Shown here one piece after another: positions 16,937 through 26,200 of a stretch of DNA of 64,000 nt (within the stretch, counting starts at the first letter, position 1; each line of letters opens with the position of its first letter). The notes below the pieces were generated by a model that made no database searches, was not told the DNA's origin, and worked only from the letters and a program-made list of their open reading frames with translations. Source of the DNA: Nonomuraea glycinis (GTDB taxonomy: Bacteria; Actinomycetota; Actinomycetes; Streptosporangiales; Streptosporangiaceae); NCBI RefSeq assembly GCF_014646515.1, contig NZ_BMNK01000001.1, positions 887,701-951,700 on the forward strand, read 5' to 3'. Both the position numbers and the translations under genes were made by a program.

Positions 16937-17896
16937 ATGCGTGCTGCAGTCGTCACCGTCCCCGATACGTCACCCGTCTGCGGTGACTTCCCCGAGCCGA
17001 CGGTCCCACCCGGTCACGAGCCGCTGCACCTCGTCGGTGCCGGCCTGCACAACATCGTTCGCGGGCTGGCCACCGGGGGGCACTACAGCCACGGGCAGCT
17101 GACGTATCCGCTGGTGCCGGGCATCGACGCGGTCGCTCGCACCGGCGACGGGTGCCTGGTCTACACCGGATACGCGCGTCCACCCTTCGGGACGATGGCC
17201 GAGCGGCTGGTCGCTCCCTTCCAGGCGGAGGTTCCGGCGGGGGCGGATCCACTCGCGATCGCCGCGGGCATGAACCCCGCGCTGTCGGGCTGGATGGTCC
17301 TCACCTCGCGACGCAAGGAAATGGGGGCGTTGAGCACCGTGCTGGTACTGGGCGCCACGGGGATTTCGGGCAGCCTCGCCGTGCAGGGGGCGTTGGCGCT
17401 CGGAGCCGAGCGGGTCATCGCCGCCGGGCGCGATCCGGAGGCGCTGGAACAGTTGCGTGGCGCGGGAGCGACGCCCGTTTCACTGGCCCACGACGGACCC
17501 GACGGCATGGAAAAGGCCCTGGCCGATGCGGTATCCGAGACGTCGCCCGGTCTCGTGCTGGATTACCTGTGGGGGCCCGTCGCCGAGGCCGCCTTCGCCG
17601 TGCTGGGTCGCAGCGGCGAGGACACCGAGGCGAACACGGCCTACGTGCAGATCGGCTCGCTCGCGGGCTCGAAGGCGTCGCTGCCCGCGGACCTGCTGCG
17701 CAGCAGGCGGATCCGGGTCACCGGGAGCGGCGTCGGATCGCGGTCCGCCGAGGAGATGCTCGCCGAGGCGCCCGAGGTCATGGCCCGCTTCGCCGACGGG
17801 TCCCTGCAACTGCCCTACACCGCGTTCCCGCTGAGCCGGGTCGGTGAGGCGTGGGCACACACCGGCCGCAGCCGCGCCGTCGTCGTGCCGGATTAA
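16937..17896 (+). CDS. Quinone oxidoreductase-like / MDR family dehydrogenase
   Basis: A 319-residue medium-chain dehydrogenase/reductase. A GroES-like N-terminal domain (residues 1-120) is followed by a Rossmann domain with VLVLGATGISGSLAVQGAL near 142-160 and AERVIAAGRDPEAL. No zinc-binding cysteine cluster is evident, in line with the zeta-crystallin/quinone oxidoreductase branch using NADPH. The ATG at 16937 has AAGGAG upstream; the longer ORF from 16913 is unlikely. It is divergent from TetR and 40 bases upstream of the first FAD monooxygenase, so probably one transcription unit with it. Confidence 0.82.
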   Translation: MRAAVVTVPDTSPVCGDFPEPTVPPGHEPLHLVGAGLHNIVRGLATGGHYSHGQLTYPLVPGIDAVARTGDGCLVYTGYARPPFGTMAERLVAPFQAEVPAGADPLAIAAGMNPALSGWMVLTSRRKEMGALSTVLVLGATGISGSLAVQGALALGAERVIAAGRDPEALEQLRGAGATPVSLAHDGPDGMEKALADAVSETSPGLVLDYLWGPVAEAAFAVLGRSGEDTEANTAYVQIGSLAGSKASLPADLLRSRRIRVTGSGVGSRSAEEMLAEAPEVMARFADGSLQLPYTAFPLSRVGEAWAHTGRSRAVVVPD

Positions 17897-17936
17897 GCCG
17901 TCCAGCCATCAGAACGTGATCGGAGAAAGGAAAGCC

Positions 17937-19154
17937 ATGCAGAAGAGGGCATTAGTGGTCGGGCTCGGGATCGCGGGAATGTCCGCGGCCATCGGGCTGC
18001 GCCGGGCCGGTTGGACGCCGGTGATCGTTGAACGCGCGCCCGAGCGGCGTACCGGGGGCTACTTCATCTTCATGTTCCCGGAGGGTGTACAGGCCGTGGC
18101 CGACCTGGGGATCGACGAGCACCTGCACACCCGCAACCCGGAATGGCGACCGGGCGGGAACTCGTGGTCGGTGGATCGCCGGGGCAGGCGGAAGCCGGCC
18201 CTGGGGTTGCTGGACGCGCCCAGCGGGGTGGCAGCGGTGCTGCGCGGCGACATCGAGGCCGCGTTGTGGCAGGGCATCACCGGCAACGAGACCGAGGACG
18301 CGGTCGAGGTGCGGTTCGCGACCACTCCGGTCGAGATCACCGACGGCGCCGGCGGGGTGCGGGTCCTGCTCGAGGACGCCGGCACCGGGAAGCAGTACCG
18401 CGAGGACTTCGATCTCGTGGTCGGCGCGGACGGGATGCGCTCGAGCGTGCGCCGGATGGTGTTCGGTCCGGACGAGGACTACCTGGCGAACTGGAAGGCG
18501 ATGATCTGCGCGTTCCAACTGAAGGAGCAAGTGCCCTCCTACGAGGCGGGCGACAGCATCATCGTCTCGCGCCCCAAGCGTGCGATGTGGGTGTTCGGAC
18601 TCGCCGACCACGCGCCCTGCGCGTGGCTGACCTACCGCACCGAGGACATCCCGGACCGGTTCGCCGGGCCGTCGATCGAGCAGGTGCGCGCAGCCTTCTC
18701 CGGGATGGACGACGAACCCGTGGTCCGCCACGTCCTGGAATCCCTGGAACAGGCCCCCGACCACGTGTTCGACTCGATCCACCAGGTGAAGATGCCCCGG
18801 TGGAGCACGGGTCGGGTCGTACTGGTGGGGGACGCGGCCTGGTGCATGAACACCTACTCGGCCATGGGCTCCTCGTCCTCGCTGCGCGGCGGCGCCGCGC
18901 TGGGCGTGGCCCTGCGGGAGCACCCCGACGACCTCGCCGCCGCGCTGGACGCCTGGGAGACCGGCCTGCGTCCCTACATCACCAAGCAGCGGCGCTCCGC
19001 ACGGGTCAAGCAACAGCGGTTCGTCCCCTCCAGCCGCCCGGTCCAGGTGCTGGTTTCGGGCGTTCTCGAGCTGATCCGCAGGGTCGTCCACCGCCGGCTG
19101 GCAGCGGGGTTCACCGCGGCGAAGGCCGCTGCCCCGGCCGGCACGGCGCGGTGA
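17937..19154 (+). CDS. FAD-dependent monooxygenase (PHBH-type), copy 1
   Basis: A 405-residue flavoprotein of the p-hydroxybenzoate hydroxylase group. VVGLGIAGMSAAIGLRRAGW is the FAD ADP-binding GxGxxG; DLVVGADGMRSSVRRMVF is the DG motif; GRVVLVGDAAWCMN carries the GD motif that binds the ribityl chain. Such enzymes insert one oxygen into aromatic or polyketide substrates with NAD(P)H. ATG with GGAGAAAGG upstream. Its stop overlaps the start of a close paralogue. Together with the oxidoreductase and the downstream CMD and SMP-30-like genes it suggests an oxidative tailoring or degradation pathway. Confidence 0.85.
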   Translation: MQKRALVVGLGIAGMSAAIGLRRAGWTPVIVERAPERRTGGYFIFMFPEGVQAVADLGIDEHLHTRNPEWRPGGNSWSVDRRGRRKPALGLLDAPSGVAAVLRGDIEAALWQGITGNETEDAVEVRFATTPVEITDGAGGVRVLLEDAGTGKQYREDFDLVVGADGMRSSVRRMVFGPDEDYLANWKAMICAFQLKEQVPSYEAGDSIIVSRPKRAMWVFGLADHAPCAWLTYRTEDIPDRFAGPSIEQVRAAFSGMDDEPVVRHVLESLEQAPDHVFDSIHQVKMPRWSTGRVVLVGDAAWCMNTYSAMGSSSSLRGGAALGVALREHPDDLAAALDAWETGLRPYITKQRRSARVKQQRFVPSSRPVQVLVSGVLELIRRVVHRRLAAGFTAAKAAAPAGTAR

Positions 19155-20350
19155 CGGCTGTGCGGAAGAGGGCGTTGGTGGTCGGGCTCGGGATCGCGGG
19201 GATGTCCGCGGCGATCGGGCTGCGCCGGGCCGGGTGGACGCCGGTCATCGTCGAACGGGCGCCGGAGCGGCGTACCGGGGGCTACTTCGTCGGGCTGTTC
19301 CCGGAGGGTAGGCAGGCCGCGGTCGACCTGGGCATCGCCGACCACCTGCACACCCGCAACCCGGAACGGGCGACCGGAGCGAATTCGTGGTCGGTGGATC
19401 GCCGGGGCAGGCGCAGGCCGGCTCTGGGATTCCTGGATCAGCCCGGGGAGCCGGCAGCGGTGCTGCGCGGGGACATCGAGGCCGCGCTGTGGCAGAGCGT
19501 CACCGGCGTCGAGGTGCGGTTCGGGACCACTCCGGTCGAGATCACCGAGGGTCCGGCCGAGGCGGAGGTCCTGCTCGAGAAGGCCGGTGCGCGGTACCGC
19601 GAGAGCTTCGACCTGGTCGTCGGCGCGGACGGGATGCGCTCGAGTGTGCGCCGGCTCGTGTTCGGTCCGGACGAGGACTACCTGACCACGTGGAAAGCGA
19701 TGATCTGCGCCTTCCAGCTGAAGGAGCAGGTGCCGTCGTACGAGGCGAGTGACAGCATCATCATCGCGCGCGCGAAGCGGGCGGTGTGGGTGTTCGGGCT
19801 CGCCGACCACGCGCCCACCGCGCTGCTGACCTACCGGACGACGGACATCCAGGAGCAGTTCAGCGGGTCGCGGATCGATCGGCTGCGCTCGGTCTTCTCG
19901 GGCATGGACGACCCCGTGGTGCGGCACGTCCTGGACTCCCTGGAAGACGCCCCTGACCACCTGTTCGACTCGGTGCACCAGGTGCGGATGTCGCGGTGGA
20001 GCACGGGTCGGGTCGTACTGGTGGGGGACGCGGCGTGGTGCATGAACCTCTACTCGGGCATGGGTGCCACGTCCTCGCTGCGCGGCGGCGCCGCACTGAG
20101 CGCGGCCCTGCGGGAGCACCCCGACGACCTCGCCACCGCTCTGGACGCCTGGGAGGCCGGGCTGCGTCCGTTCATCACCAAGCACCAGCGCACCGCGCGG
20201 CTCAAGCAGCAGATGTTCGTCCCGTCCAGCCGCCGGGCCGAGGCGCTGCGGTCGGTCCTCCTCGGTCTGGTCCGCAGGATCCGCGGCCGCCGGCCGGCGA
20301 CGGGCGCGGGCGATCCGCGAGCCCGGGCGATGTCCGGCACGTCGCGGTGA
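19151..20350 (+). CDS. FAD-dependent monooxygenase (PHBH-type), copy 2
   Basis: A 399-residue paralogue of the preceding protein, with long identical stretches (RKRALVVGLGIAGMSAAIGL, then VGADGMRSSVRR and WSTGRVVLVGDAAWCMN). FAD-binding, DG and GD motifs are intact. Differences cluster in the substrate region (VGLFPEGRQAAVDLG for IFMFPEGVQAVADLG) and a shorter loop where copy 1 has GNETEDAVE. The start is GTG in a GTGA overlap with copy 1; a GTG at 19160 is an alternative. The pair arose by tandem duplication and both frames are intact, so both probably work, either as isozymes or as a heteromeric pair. Confidence 0.85.
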   Translation: MTAVRKRALVVGLGIAGMSAAIGLRRAGWTPVIVERAPERRTGGYFVGLFPEGRQAAVDLGIADHLHTRNPERATGANSWSVDRRGRRRPALGFLDQPGEPAAVLRGDIEAALWQSVTGVEVRFGTTPVEITEGPAEAEVLLEKAGARYRESFDLVVGADGMRSSVRRLVFGPDEDYLTTWKAMICAFQLKEQVPSYEASDSIIIARAKRAVWVFGLADHAPTALLTYRTTDIQEQFSGSRIDRLRSVFSGMDDPVVRHVLDSLEDAPDHLFDSVHQVRMSRWSTGRVVLVGDAAWCMNLYSGMGATSSLRGGAALSAALREHPDDLATALDAWEAGLRPFITKHQRTARLKQQMFVPSSRRAEALRSVLLGLVRRIRGRRPATGAGDPRARAMSGTSR

Positions 20351-20405
20351 GAACGACGTCCGCGCCGAGAAGGGAGACCCGATCGGCGTCCGGAATCCCG
20401 ATCGT

Positions 20406-20520
20406 CGTGGCGGTGCTCGACGCGGCTTTCGCCGACGCGGGCGTGACAGTGGTGAAGATCCCGCCGCGCACGCCGCGGGCGAACCGCTACGCCGAGCGGT
20501 GTGCCGCGCGGTTCCAGCGC
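20406..20520 (+). pseudogene. IS transposase fragment (DDE/rve C-terminal part)
   Basis: The plus strand reads AVLDAAFADAGVTVVKIPPR then TPRANRYAERCAARFQ, which is the stretch of a DDE/integrase-core IS transposase leading to its last acidic residue (normally PPRTPRANCYAERFVRT...). The remainder is lost. The rest of 20351-20741 contains nothing I can support. Confidence 0.6.
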
Positions 20521-20741
20521 GGCCCGCCCCAGCATCTTGACGTCACCGCACGCCTAGGCGTCCTCATAGGCCGCCTCGAACTACCGGCGCGCGGCGCGCA
20601 GATCGCCGTCCACGTGCAGGGCTCGCTCGCTCGCCAGGATCGCGAACGTGAGCTGCGCCACTCACGTCCTGATGGGGCCAGGCCACGGACCCCTCGAACC
20701 TGATGCGGAGCCGATTGATCGGCCGATGTGATAATCGGCAT

Positions 20742-21635
20742 ATGGAGCTGCGCCAGTTGGAGTGCTTCGTCGCGGTCGTGGAGGAGTCCAGCTTCACTCG
20801 GGCCGCGGCTCGGCTGCACATCGTCCAGTCCGCGGTGTCGGCGACGATCGCAGCCTTGGAACGGGAGCTGGAGGCACCGCTCCTGCTGCGTACCACCCGG
20901 CAGATCACGCTCACCGACGCCGGGCTGCAGCTGCTGCCGAAAGCGCGGGCCACGCTGGAGGCCGCCCGGGACGCGCGTGAGGCGGTGCACCAGGTCACCG
21001 GTGGCATCCGTGGCACGCTGCGCATCGGAACGATGAGTTCGCTCGGGCTGATCGACCTGCCCACCCTGTTGGGGCAGTTCCACCACGAGCACCCCGCCGT
21101 GTCCATCCAGCTCGCGATCGTCGGCACCGGATCGCCAGGACTCCTCGCGGCGCTGACCGAGGGCCGGCTCGATCTGGCGTTCGTCTCGATTCCCGGCCAC
21201 CAGCCAGCTGGTGTGCGCGTCCGGGATCTCACCTCCGTACCGTTGGATCTCGTCGTCCCGTCGGATCATCCGCTCGCGAAAAGAAGTGAGGTGGCGATCG
21301 CCGAGCTGGCCGAGGAGTCCTTCATCGACTTTCCGCTCGGCTACGGCAACCGCACCGTCACCGATCGGGCCTTCGACGCCGCCGGACTCGCGCACCACGT
21401 CACGATCGAGATCACCGACATCACCGCCGGCACCGACTTCGTCCGCCACCGCTTCGGCGTCGCACTGCTCCCGCGCGCAGTCCTGCTGCCGGACGAGGAT
21501 CTGGCCGTGCTTCGCATCACCGGCGCCGACCTCGACTGGCCCATCTCGTTGGCCACGGCCACCGGCCGTACCCCCGGCGCCGCTGCCCGAGCGTTCGAGG
21601 AGTGTGTCGAGCGGCACGTGGCGTCGAACCGCTGA
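20742..21635 (+). CDS. LysR family transcriptional regulator
   Basis: A 297-residue LysR-type regulator. N-terminal wHTH: MELRQLECFVAVVEESSFTR, then RLHIVQSAVSATIAALEREL; the effector domain begins near GIRGTLRIGTMSSLG. The ATG at 20742 matches the standard LysR N-terminus; the ORF is open 13 codons upstream but that extension is not family-like. It is followed on the same strand by the CMD protein and the SMP-30-like gene, which it may regulate, as LysR proteins often do for aromatic pathways (inference). Confidence 0.87.
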   Translation: MELRQLECFVAVVEESSFTRAAARLHIVQSAVSATIAALERELEAPLLLRTTRQITLTDAGLQLLPKARATLEAARDAREAVHQVTGGIRGTLRIGTMSSLGLIDLPTLLGQFHHEHPAVSIQLAIVGTGSPGLLAALTEGRLDLAFVSIPGHQPAGVRVRDLTSVPLDLVVPSDHPLAKRSEVAIAELAEESFIDFPLGYGNRTVTDRAFDAAGLAHHVTIEITDITAGTDFVRHRFGVALLPRAVLLPDEDLAVLRITGADLDWPISLATATGRTPGAAARAFEECVERHVASNR

Positions 21636-21717
21636 GGTTCGATTCATCTCCGGCTCTGATCCGAGTTATCGAAAACCGTCGTTGGACATTGTGCGGCGTC
21701 CGCATCAACCTTGAAAT

Positions 21718-22332
21718 ATGACAGTTGAAGACGATGCGCTGGGCGGGCGCCTGCCATTGGTCGACCCGTCGACATTGACGCACGCGCAGCAAGAACTCTT
21801 CGATTCGGTGATGGCGAACCAGTTGCCCTGGGCGAATGACGCCGGATTTCGGATCAGAACCGATGACGGGCGGCTCATCGGCCCGTTCAACACTTTTCTG
21901 CGCCACCCGGAGATCGCGTTGCGGTTTCTCGGATTCGCGGCCGCGGAGTCGGGCCACACCTCGCTGTCGGACCGGGTGCGCGAGGTCGTGATCGTCGCCG
22001 TCGGCGCCGTGTGGGGCAAAAATGCCCAGTACGAGCTGTACGCACACAAGATCCTGGCCTGTCGGCTCGGTCTCTCGCCGGACCTCATCGAGGCCCTCGG
22101 CAACGGCGAGGTGCCGGACCGTCTGAGTGACGATGAGAAGCTCGCGGCACGTGTCGCGCGGCAACTGCTGGTCGAACACCGCCTTGATGACGACCTTTAC
22201 CACGCAGCCGAAGAGGAGTTCGGTCAGCAGGGCCTGTATGACATCGGCGCGGTCATGGGCCAATACCAAACGGTGTGCACATTGCTGACCATGTTCCAGG
22301 TTCCTGCTCCTGAACCAGCCGACATTCGATAA
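21718..22332 (+). CDS. Carboxymuconolactone decarboxylase family protein
   Basis: A 204-residue protein of the CMD/AhpD-like family. The conserved helical core is REVVIVAVGAVWGKNAQYEL followed by YAHKILACRLGLS; the usual CxxC of AhpD is replaced by WGKNAQYE...H, closer to the gamma-carboxymuconolactone decarboxylase branch, which lacks the redox pair. Role in the pathway unknown. ATG at 21718 follows a short AT-rich leader without a strong ribosome site. 28 bases separate it from the next gene, so they are probably co-transcribed. Confidence 0.8.
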   Translation: MTVEDDALGGRLPLVDPSTLTHAQQELFDSVMANQLPWANDAGFRIRTDDGRLIGPFNTFLRHPEIALRFLGFAAAESGHTSLSDRVREVVIVAVGAVWGKNAQYELYAHKILACRLGLSPDLIEALGNGEVPDRLSDDEKLAARVARQLLVEHRLDDDLYHAAEEEFGQQGLYDIGAVMGQYQTVCTLLTMFQVPAPEPADIR

Positions 22333-22360
22333 CGAAGCCCTACCATTCGAGGAAATCAAA

Positions 22361-23359
22361 GTGACAGTTGACAACAAGCCGAAGCTGACGACGATCGCGA
22401 CGCTGCCGGAGCACTATTTCCTGGAGAACATCGCCGTCCGTGCCGACGGTTCGATGCTGGTGACGGCTCTCAACCGCAAGGAACTGTGGTGGGTGCCCGC
22501 CCCGGCCGAGAACGCGACCATCGGTGCGGTCCTCGTGGACAGGCTCGATGGTCTGCCCATGAGCATCGTCGAGGCTGAGCCTGACGTGTTCTACGTCTCT
22601 TCCATGGCCCCGGCTGCGCTGGACCGCTTCGACCTGCGTGGCTGGACTCCCGGTGCGCCGGTGAACCGGACCAGGGCGCTGACCTTCGCATCGCACGCGG
22701 CGGGCCTGAACGGCAGTTGCCTGCTGGCGCCGGGCGTGATCCTGATCGCCGACTGTGCGGCCGGCCTGATCTGGCGGGTGAACCTGACCGAGGACGGCCT
22801 TGCCGGGACCGCCAAGGTGTGGCTGCGGCACGACTCCATGGCACCGGGCACGGACCCGGAGCAAGCCGTCCACCTGACGCAGACCTTCTCCATCCCCTAC
22901 CCAGGCGTCAACGGCGTCCGCGCCGCCGAGCACTCTGACTACGTGTACTACACCGGCTCGTGGGAGCAGATCTTCATGCGCGTGGCCGTCGACCCGGTGA
23001 CCCACGAGCCGGTGGGCGAACCGGAGGTGGTTGCGAAGGGCATCCATGCGGTCGACGACTTCTGCATGGACGAGAACTCCGGCGTTGCGTACATCACGAC
23101 CCACATCGACAACACCCTGTACCGCGTGCCATTGGATCCGTCGACTCCGGCCACGGAGGCCGTCGTCATGGTCGGCGATCCGATCGATCACCAGTTCCTC
23201 GGACCGTCCAGCGCCGCGTGGGGCCGGGGCACCGGTGACTATGGTCGCATCGCCTACTTCACCACGGACGGCGGGCACACGCCGCCGAACCCAGCCGGGG
23301 TCATCAAGCCTGCTTCGGTCGTACGGGCCGAATTCCGGGCCGACGGCGTGTCGAGCTAA
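22361..23359 (+). CDS. SMP-30/gluconolactonase-like beta-propeller protein
   Basis: A 332-residue soluble beta-propeller. Successive blades show the SMP-30/lactonase style: FLENIAVRADGSMLVTALNR, GLPMSIVEAEPDVFYVSS, AAGLNGSCLLAPGVILIADC, and later FCMDENSGVAYITTHIDNTL. Acidic and asparagine residues at these strand ends usually hold the catalytic divalent metal. Lactone hydrolysis is plausible next to two flavin monooxygenases and a CMD protein, but the substrate is unknown. No signal peptide. The GTG start has GAGGAAA nearby; the two genes share the opening residues MTV. Confidence 0.72.
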   Translation: MTVDNKPKLTTIATLPEHYFLENIAVRADGSMLVTALNRKELWWVPAPAENATIGAVLVDRLDGLPMSIVEAEPDVFYVSSMAPAALDRFDLRGWTPGAPVNRTRALTFASHAAGLNGSCLLAPGVILIADCAAGLIWRVNLTEDGLAGTAKVWLRHDSMAPGTDPEQAVHLTQTFSIPYPGVNGVRAAEHSDYVYYTGSWEQIFMRVAVDPVTHEPVGEPEVVAKGIHAVDDFCMDENSGVAYITTHIDNTLYRVPLDPSTPATEAVVMVGDPIDHQFLGPSSAAWGRGTGDYGRIAYFTTDGGHTPPNPAGVIKPASVVRAEFRADGVSS

Positions 23360-23478
23360 CCACGCCCTGCCAGTGGCCTCTGGCACGATCAGGCGGGCCG
23401 TCCAGAAGGCGCGGGGAGCGCGGACTGGTCGTGACGCTCCCGGCGAAGGGAACGTACATCACACGGGCAGAACTGCCC

Positions 23479-23794
23479 TCATGTTGGGGTGACGCCGAGG
23501 ATTTCTGCGGCGGCACCCCACGCTTCGCCGAAATGGGGAATGAGATCACTCCCATACCCAGCGCTGGTCGCGTGTGACACGGACCGTGCCAGCGGTGACG
23601 CCGCCGAAAGAGTGCCCGAGCACCAAGGGCTGCCGCTCGGAGGCAGGGACGATGTCGTCGACCAGGCCGGTGCTGTCATCCAGCGACAGCTCATAGGGAT
23701 CGGGCACCGCTACGCTCAAGCCCCGAGAATACAGCAGCCCGGCGAGCTCGTCGTAATGCGCCGGTTGGCGCCTGGCCCCGTGCAGGATGATCAC
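23479..23794 (-). pseudogene. Alpha/beta hydrolase remnant, frameshifted
   Basis: The first frame reads MIILHGARRQPAHYDELAGL, then LYSRGLSVAVPDPYELSLDD and PLVLGHSFGGVTAG: the oxyanion-hole HG and the nucleophile elbow GHSFGG of an alpha/beta hydrolase. It stops after about 82 codons. The other frame carries a plausible C-terminal helix (GYGSDLIPHFGEAWGAAAEI) to a stop at 23479. The middle of the fold (acid and histidine regions) is missing, so both a frameshift and a deletion are needed. Not functional. Confidence 0.6.
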
Positions 23795-23893
23795 AGGGTA
23801 CGAGGTCCCGGTAGCAATCGCTGCTGATCATCGCGGGGAACACAAGTCGGCTGAGCTACTTCAACACAGGCGCGCCCGTTCCTTCGGGGATCG

Positions 23894-24289
23894 TCACGTC
23901 GGAATTCTCCGGGCCGGACGTTGTGGCCTGTCCGGTGCCAAAACTCGCTCATAGCGCTGGCCTGCGGTTTCGCACGTCGTCAAGCGGCTCTGAAGGGCTA
24001 GTCGCCGAGTTTCTGGATGCGGTCCTTGAACATGGTGGTGGCGATGGCCGCCTTGGGCGAACACAAGGTGCCGGAGTCTCTCCGTGGGCAGGCGGTGAAG
24101 CAGCCCAGCGAGGAGGACCCGATCAGTCGGCGTGAACGCGGGCTTGGTCACCTGCCGCTGCAGCACCATCAGCTGGTGCCGTAACACCAGGATTTCGATT
24201 TCCTTGTCAGGATCGGTTCGAGGGAGCAGTCCCAGGAAAGAAAAGGTGGTCGTGACCGTGAGGTAGGCCAAGCACAATGGCACGATCAA
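23894..24289 (-). mobile_element. IS transposase/integrase N-terminal fragment
   Basis: The N-terminus MIVPLCLAYLTVTTTFSFLG, then KEIEILVLRHQLMVLQRQVT and FTPTDRVLLAGLLHRLPTER, is the conserved start of an integrase-core IS transposase common in actinomycetes. After about 75 residues the sequence stops resembling the family (QGGHRHHHVQGPH...), so the DDE domain is lost. Fragments of what looks like the same IS type occur at 20406-20520 and 32388-32880. It abuts an IS110 fragment. Confidence 0.65.
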
Positions 24290-24621
24290 CCATCATGTCG
24301 TACCGGGAGCGCAAGAGAACGCATCACCTCCATGACGTGCACGGAGGAATATTCGGCACCCGCAGGGTTGATGGCATACACCTGATAGCCGGCGGCGATC
24401 AATGCCTGGACCCACAGCCCGCGATCAGTCTCGATCCCGATGAAGACCTCTGCACGGTCGAAGTCCTTGTCCGACTCCACATGGCGCCCGATCAGTTCAT
24501 GCAGCCGGGAGATCCCGGCGATCCCCTCCTCGAGTCGAGCTTTGGCCGGCCGTTTCCCCCGTTCGTCCTGCAACTCCACATCGTGGTACTCCTCGGCCCA
24601 GTCATCGCCCACGGACAACAA
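24286..24621 (-). mobile_element. IS110 family transposase N-terminal fragment
   Basis: About 111 residues matching the IS110 N-terminal DEDD domain: SVGDDWAEEYHDVELQDERG, AKARLEEGIAGISRLHELIG, VFIGIETDRGLWVQALIAAG, YQVYAINP. The first Asp and the later Glu of the DEDD set are present. After YAINP the sequence departs from the family and ends 12 codons on, so the C-terminal half is gone. The 3' end touches the neighbouring IS fragment, suggesting one inserted into or recombined with the other. Upstream, 24622-24960 has no supportable gene. Confidence 0.7.
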
Positions 24622-24960
24622 GTCGCTCTCCCGTCCTCGGCGGCATGATCAGCAGCCCGCGGAAGAACCTCCGCCACCTAATGATCAAGTGCTCACGCCA
24701 CCGAAGATGCGGGCACGACGTCCCATCAGCGGTCCGTCCTCCCGACCGCCGGCAAGGGCACGATCTGTCAATAGGACTCGACGTCCAGGTTTCGAGAGTG
24801 CTCACCTGCCAGTGGCTACCGGGCCCGAGTCTGCCCGAAGGCCGGCCCGGTAGCTCTCATGAGGTTCCGTCCGGACTCGAGCGCGTGGCACCCGCCAAGC
24901 CGGGACGCCCTGCCGGCGGCACAGCGCGATGGCCGGCACAGTCCCCCGTGCCGACGCTGG

Positions 24961-25803
24961 TCACAGCCCGCATCTCCCGGCGGTGAGTGCGGTGATCGCG
25001 CACTCGGCGGCGTGCTGTGCCGCGAATGCGGAGGGGAAGGGGGCACAACTTCGGGAGCCGCGGCCGACCGGTCCGCCGGTGATCCTCCACTCCCAGGCGG
25101 GGCATGGGGGGTGACGATGCCAGACGGGTGCCGCCGCCAGGGGAGTGCCCCGCGCGGTACGGACCAGTACGTCGTGTGTCACCCCGCGCCCCGCCGTGGT
25201 GGCGCAGTACCGGCGGCCGCTGTCGTGAACGGTCCAATTCAGGGGTGTCGGGGTGGAGTCCGACACCTCTAGGAGGGTGTCCGCGAGGTCGGCCAGAATC
25301 CGGTACAGCGCGGCTCGTACCACCTCGGTGTGGTCGCGGCCCCAGTGGCACGGGGACCGTTCGGCGACCTCCTGCGCGAGGGTGTGCGCGGCGAGTTCGC
25401 CCAACGGATCTCCGGCGCCGGGGTATCCCGGCGCCAGGACTGCGGCGGCGCCCCGTAGGAGGTCGTCCCGGGTCATCGCGGTGCCGCGGGCCAGCTTCCA
25501 CAGGTCGGCCGGGCCGACACCGTCCACCGTGCGCCGGATGCAGAGGGCCGCCGTGTCGGAGGGGGCCGGGACCTCGGCGTTCAGGAGGCCCGCCTGTACG
25601 TCCGTGGCCGCGTACACATCGCCCGGCTGGAGCGCGCCCGGCGGCACCGACTCCACCGCCTGAAGGACCCGCTCGTGGATGCGGCGTACGGGATGGGCCC
25701 CAGGAGGAGGCGCCGGTCGTCCGGCCAGTACGCACAGAGCGTCGAGCAGGTGCGCCCGCGCGACCCTCAGGGCGGCGCACGCCCGTGTCAGATGACCGGC
25801 CAT
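24961..25803 (-). CDS. Hypothetical protein
   Basis: A 280-residue protein with no family I recognise. It is helical in the first 110 residues (ACAALRVARAHLLDALCVLA, then HERVLQAVESVPPGALQPGD), with DDLLRGAAAVLAPGYPGAGD and EVVRAALYRILADLADTLLE further on. No signal peptide or membrane segment. The ATG lies 5 bases after the RidA stop on the same strand, which supports it as an operon member rather than a shadow ORF. The C-terminal 50 residues are rich in Arg, Cys and Pro and may not be conserved. Confidence 0.55.
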   Translation of the reverse strand: MAGHLTRACAALRVARAHLLDALCVLAGRPAPPPGAHPVRRIHERVLQAVESVPPGALQPGDVYAATDVQAGLLNAEVPAPSDTAALCIRRTVDGVGPADLWKLARGTAMTRDDLLRGAAAVLAPGYPGAGDPLGELAAHTLAQEVAERSPCHWGRDHTEVVRAALYRILADLADTLLEVSDSTPTPLNWTVHDSGRRYCATTAGRGVTHDVLVRTARGTPLAAAPVWHRHPPCPAWEWRITGGPVGRGSRSCAPFPSAFAAQHAAECAITALTAGRCGL

Positions 25804-25808
25804 GGTGA

Positions 25809-26192
25809 TCAGTCGTCCAGCACGGCCAGGGCGTCGATCTCGACGAGCACTCCCGGCGGAAGCCGCATGTACACGGTGGTGCGGGCGGGGAAGGGCGCGC
25901 CGACAGCCGCCGCGTACGCCTGGTTCATCTCGGCCAGATGGGCGGGCTCTGTGAGGTACACGCGCAGCATGACGACGTCCTCCCAGCCCGCGCCGGCCGC
26001 CTTGAGCACGGCATCGACGTTGCGCAGGGTCTGCGCGGTCTGATCGGCGACCGTGACGCCGGCGACCTCGCCGGTGTCCGGGTCGAAGGGGAGTTGCCCG
26101 GAGACCTGAAGGATGGGGCCCTTGCGGATGCCCTGGGACAGCGGGGCCCCCAGGATGGGGGCGTTCTCGGTGCTGATGACGGTTCTGGTCAT
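25809..26192 (-). CDS. RidA family protein (YjgF/YER057c/UK114)
   Basis: A 127-residue protein of the RidA family, which hydrolyse reactive enamine/imine intermediates or related species as trimers. ILQVSGQLPFDPDTGEV, then QTAQTLRNVDAVLKAAGAGW, VVMLRVYLTE and a C-terminal VLVEIDALAVLDD are diagnostic. The arginine of archetypal RidA near residue 105 lies within FPARTTVYMRLP, so deaminase activity is possible. The ATG is placed at the start of the domain; the long upstream ORF is not needed. It follows the esterase fragment by 8 bases in the MBL-led minus-strand cluster. Confidence 0.85.
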   Translation of the reverse strand: MTRTVISTENAPILGAPLSQGIRKGPILQVSGQLPFDPDTGEVAGVTVADQTAQTLRNVDAVLKAAGAGWEDVVMLRVYLTEPAHLAEMNQAYAAAVGAPFPARTTVYMRLPPGVLVEIDALAVLDD

Positions 26193-26200
26193 GATGTTCC

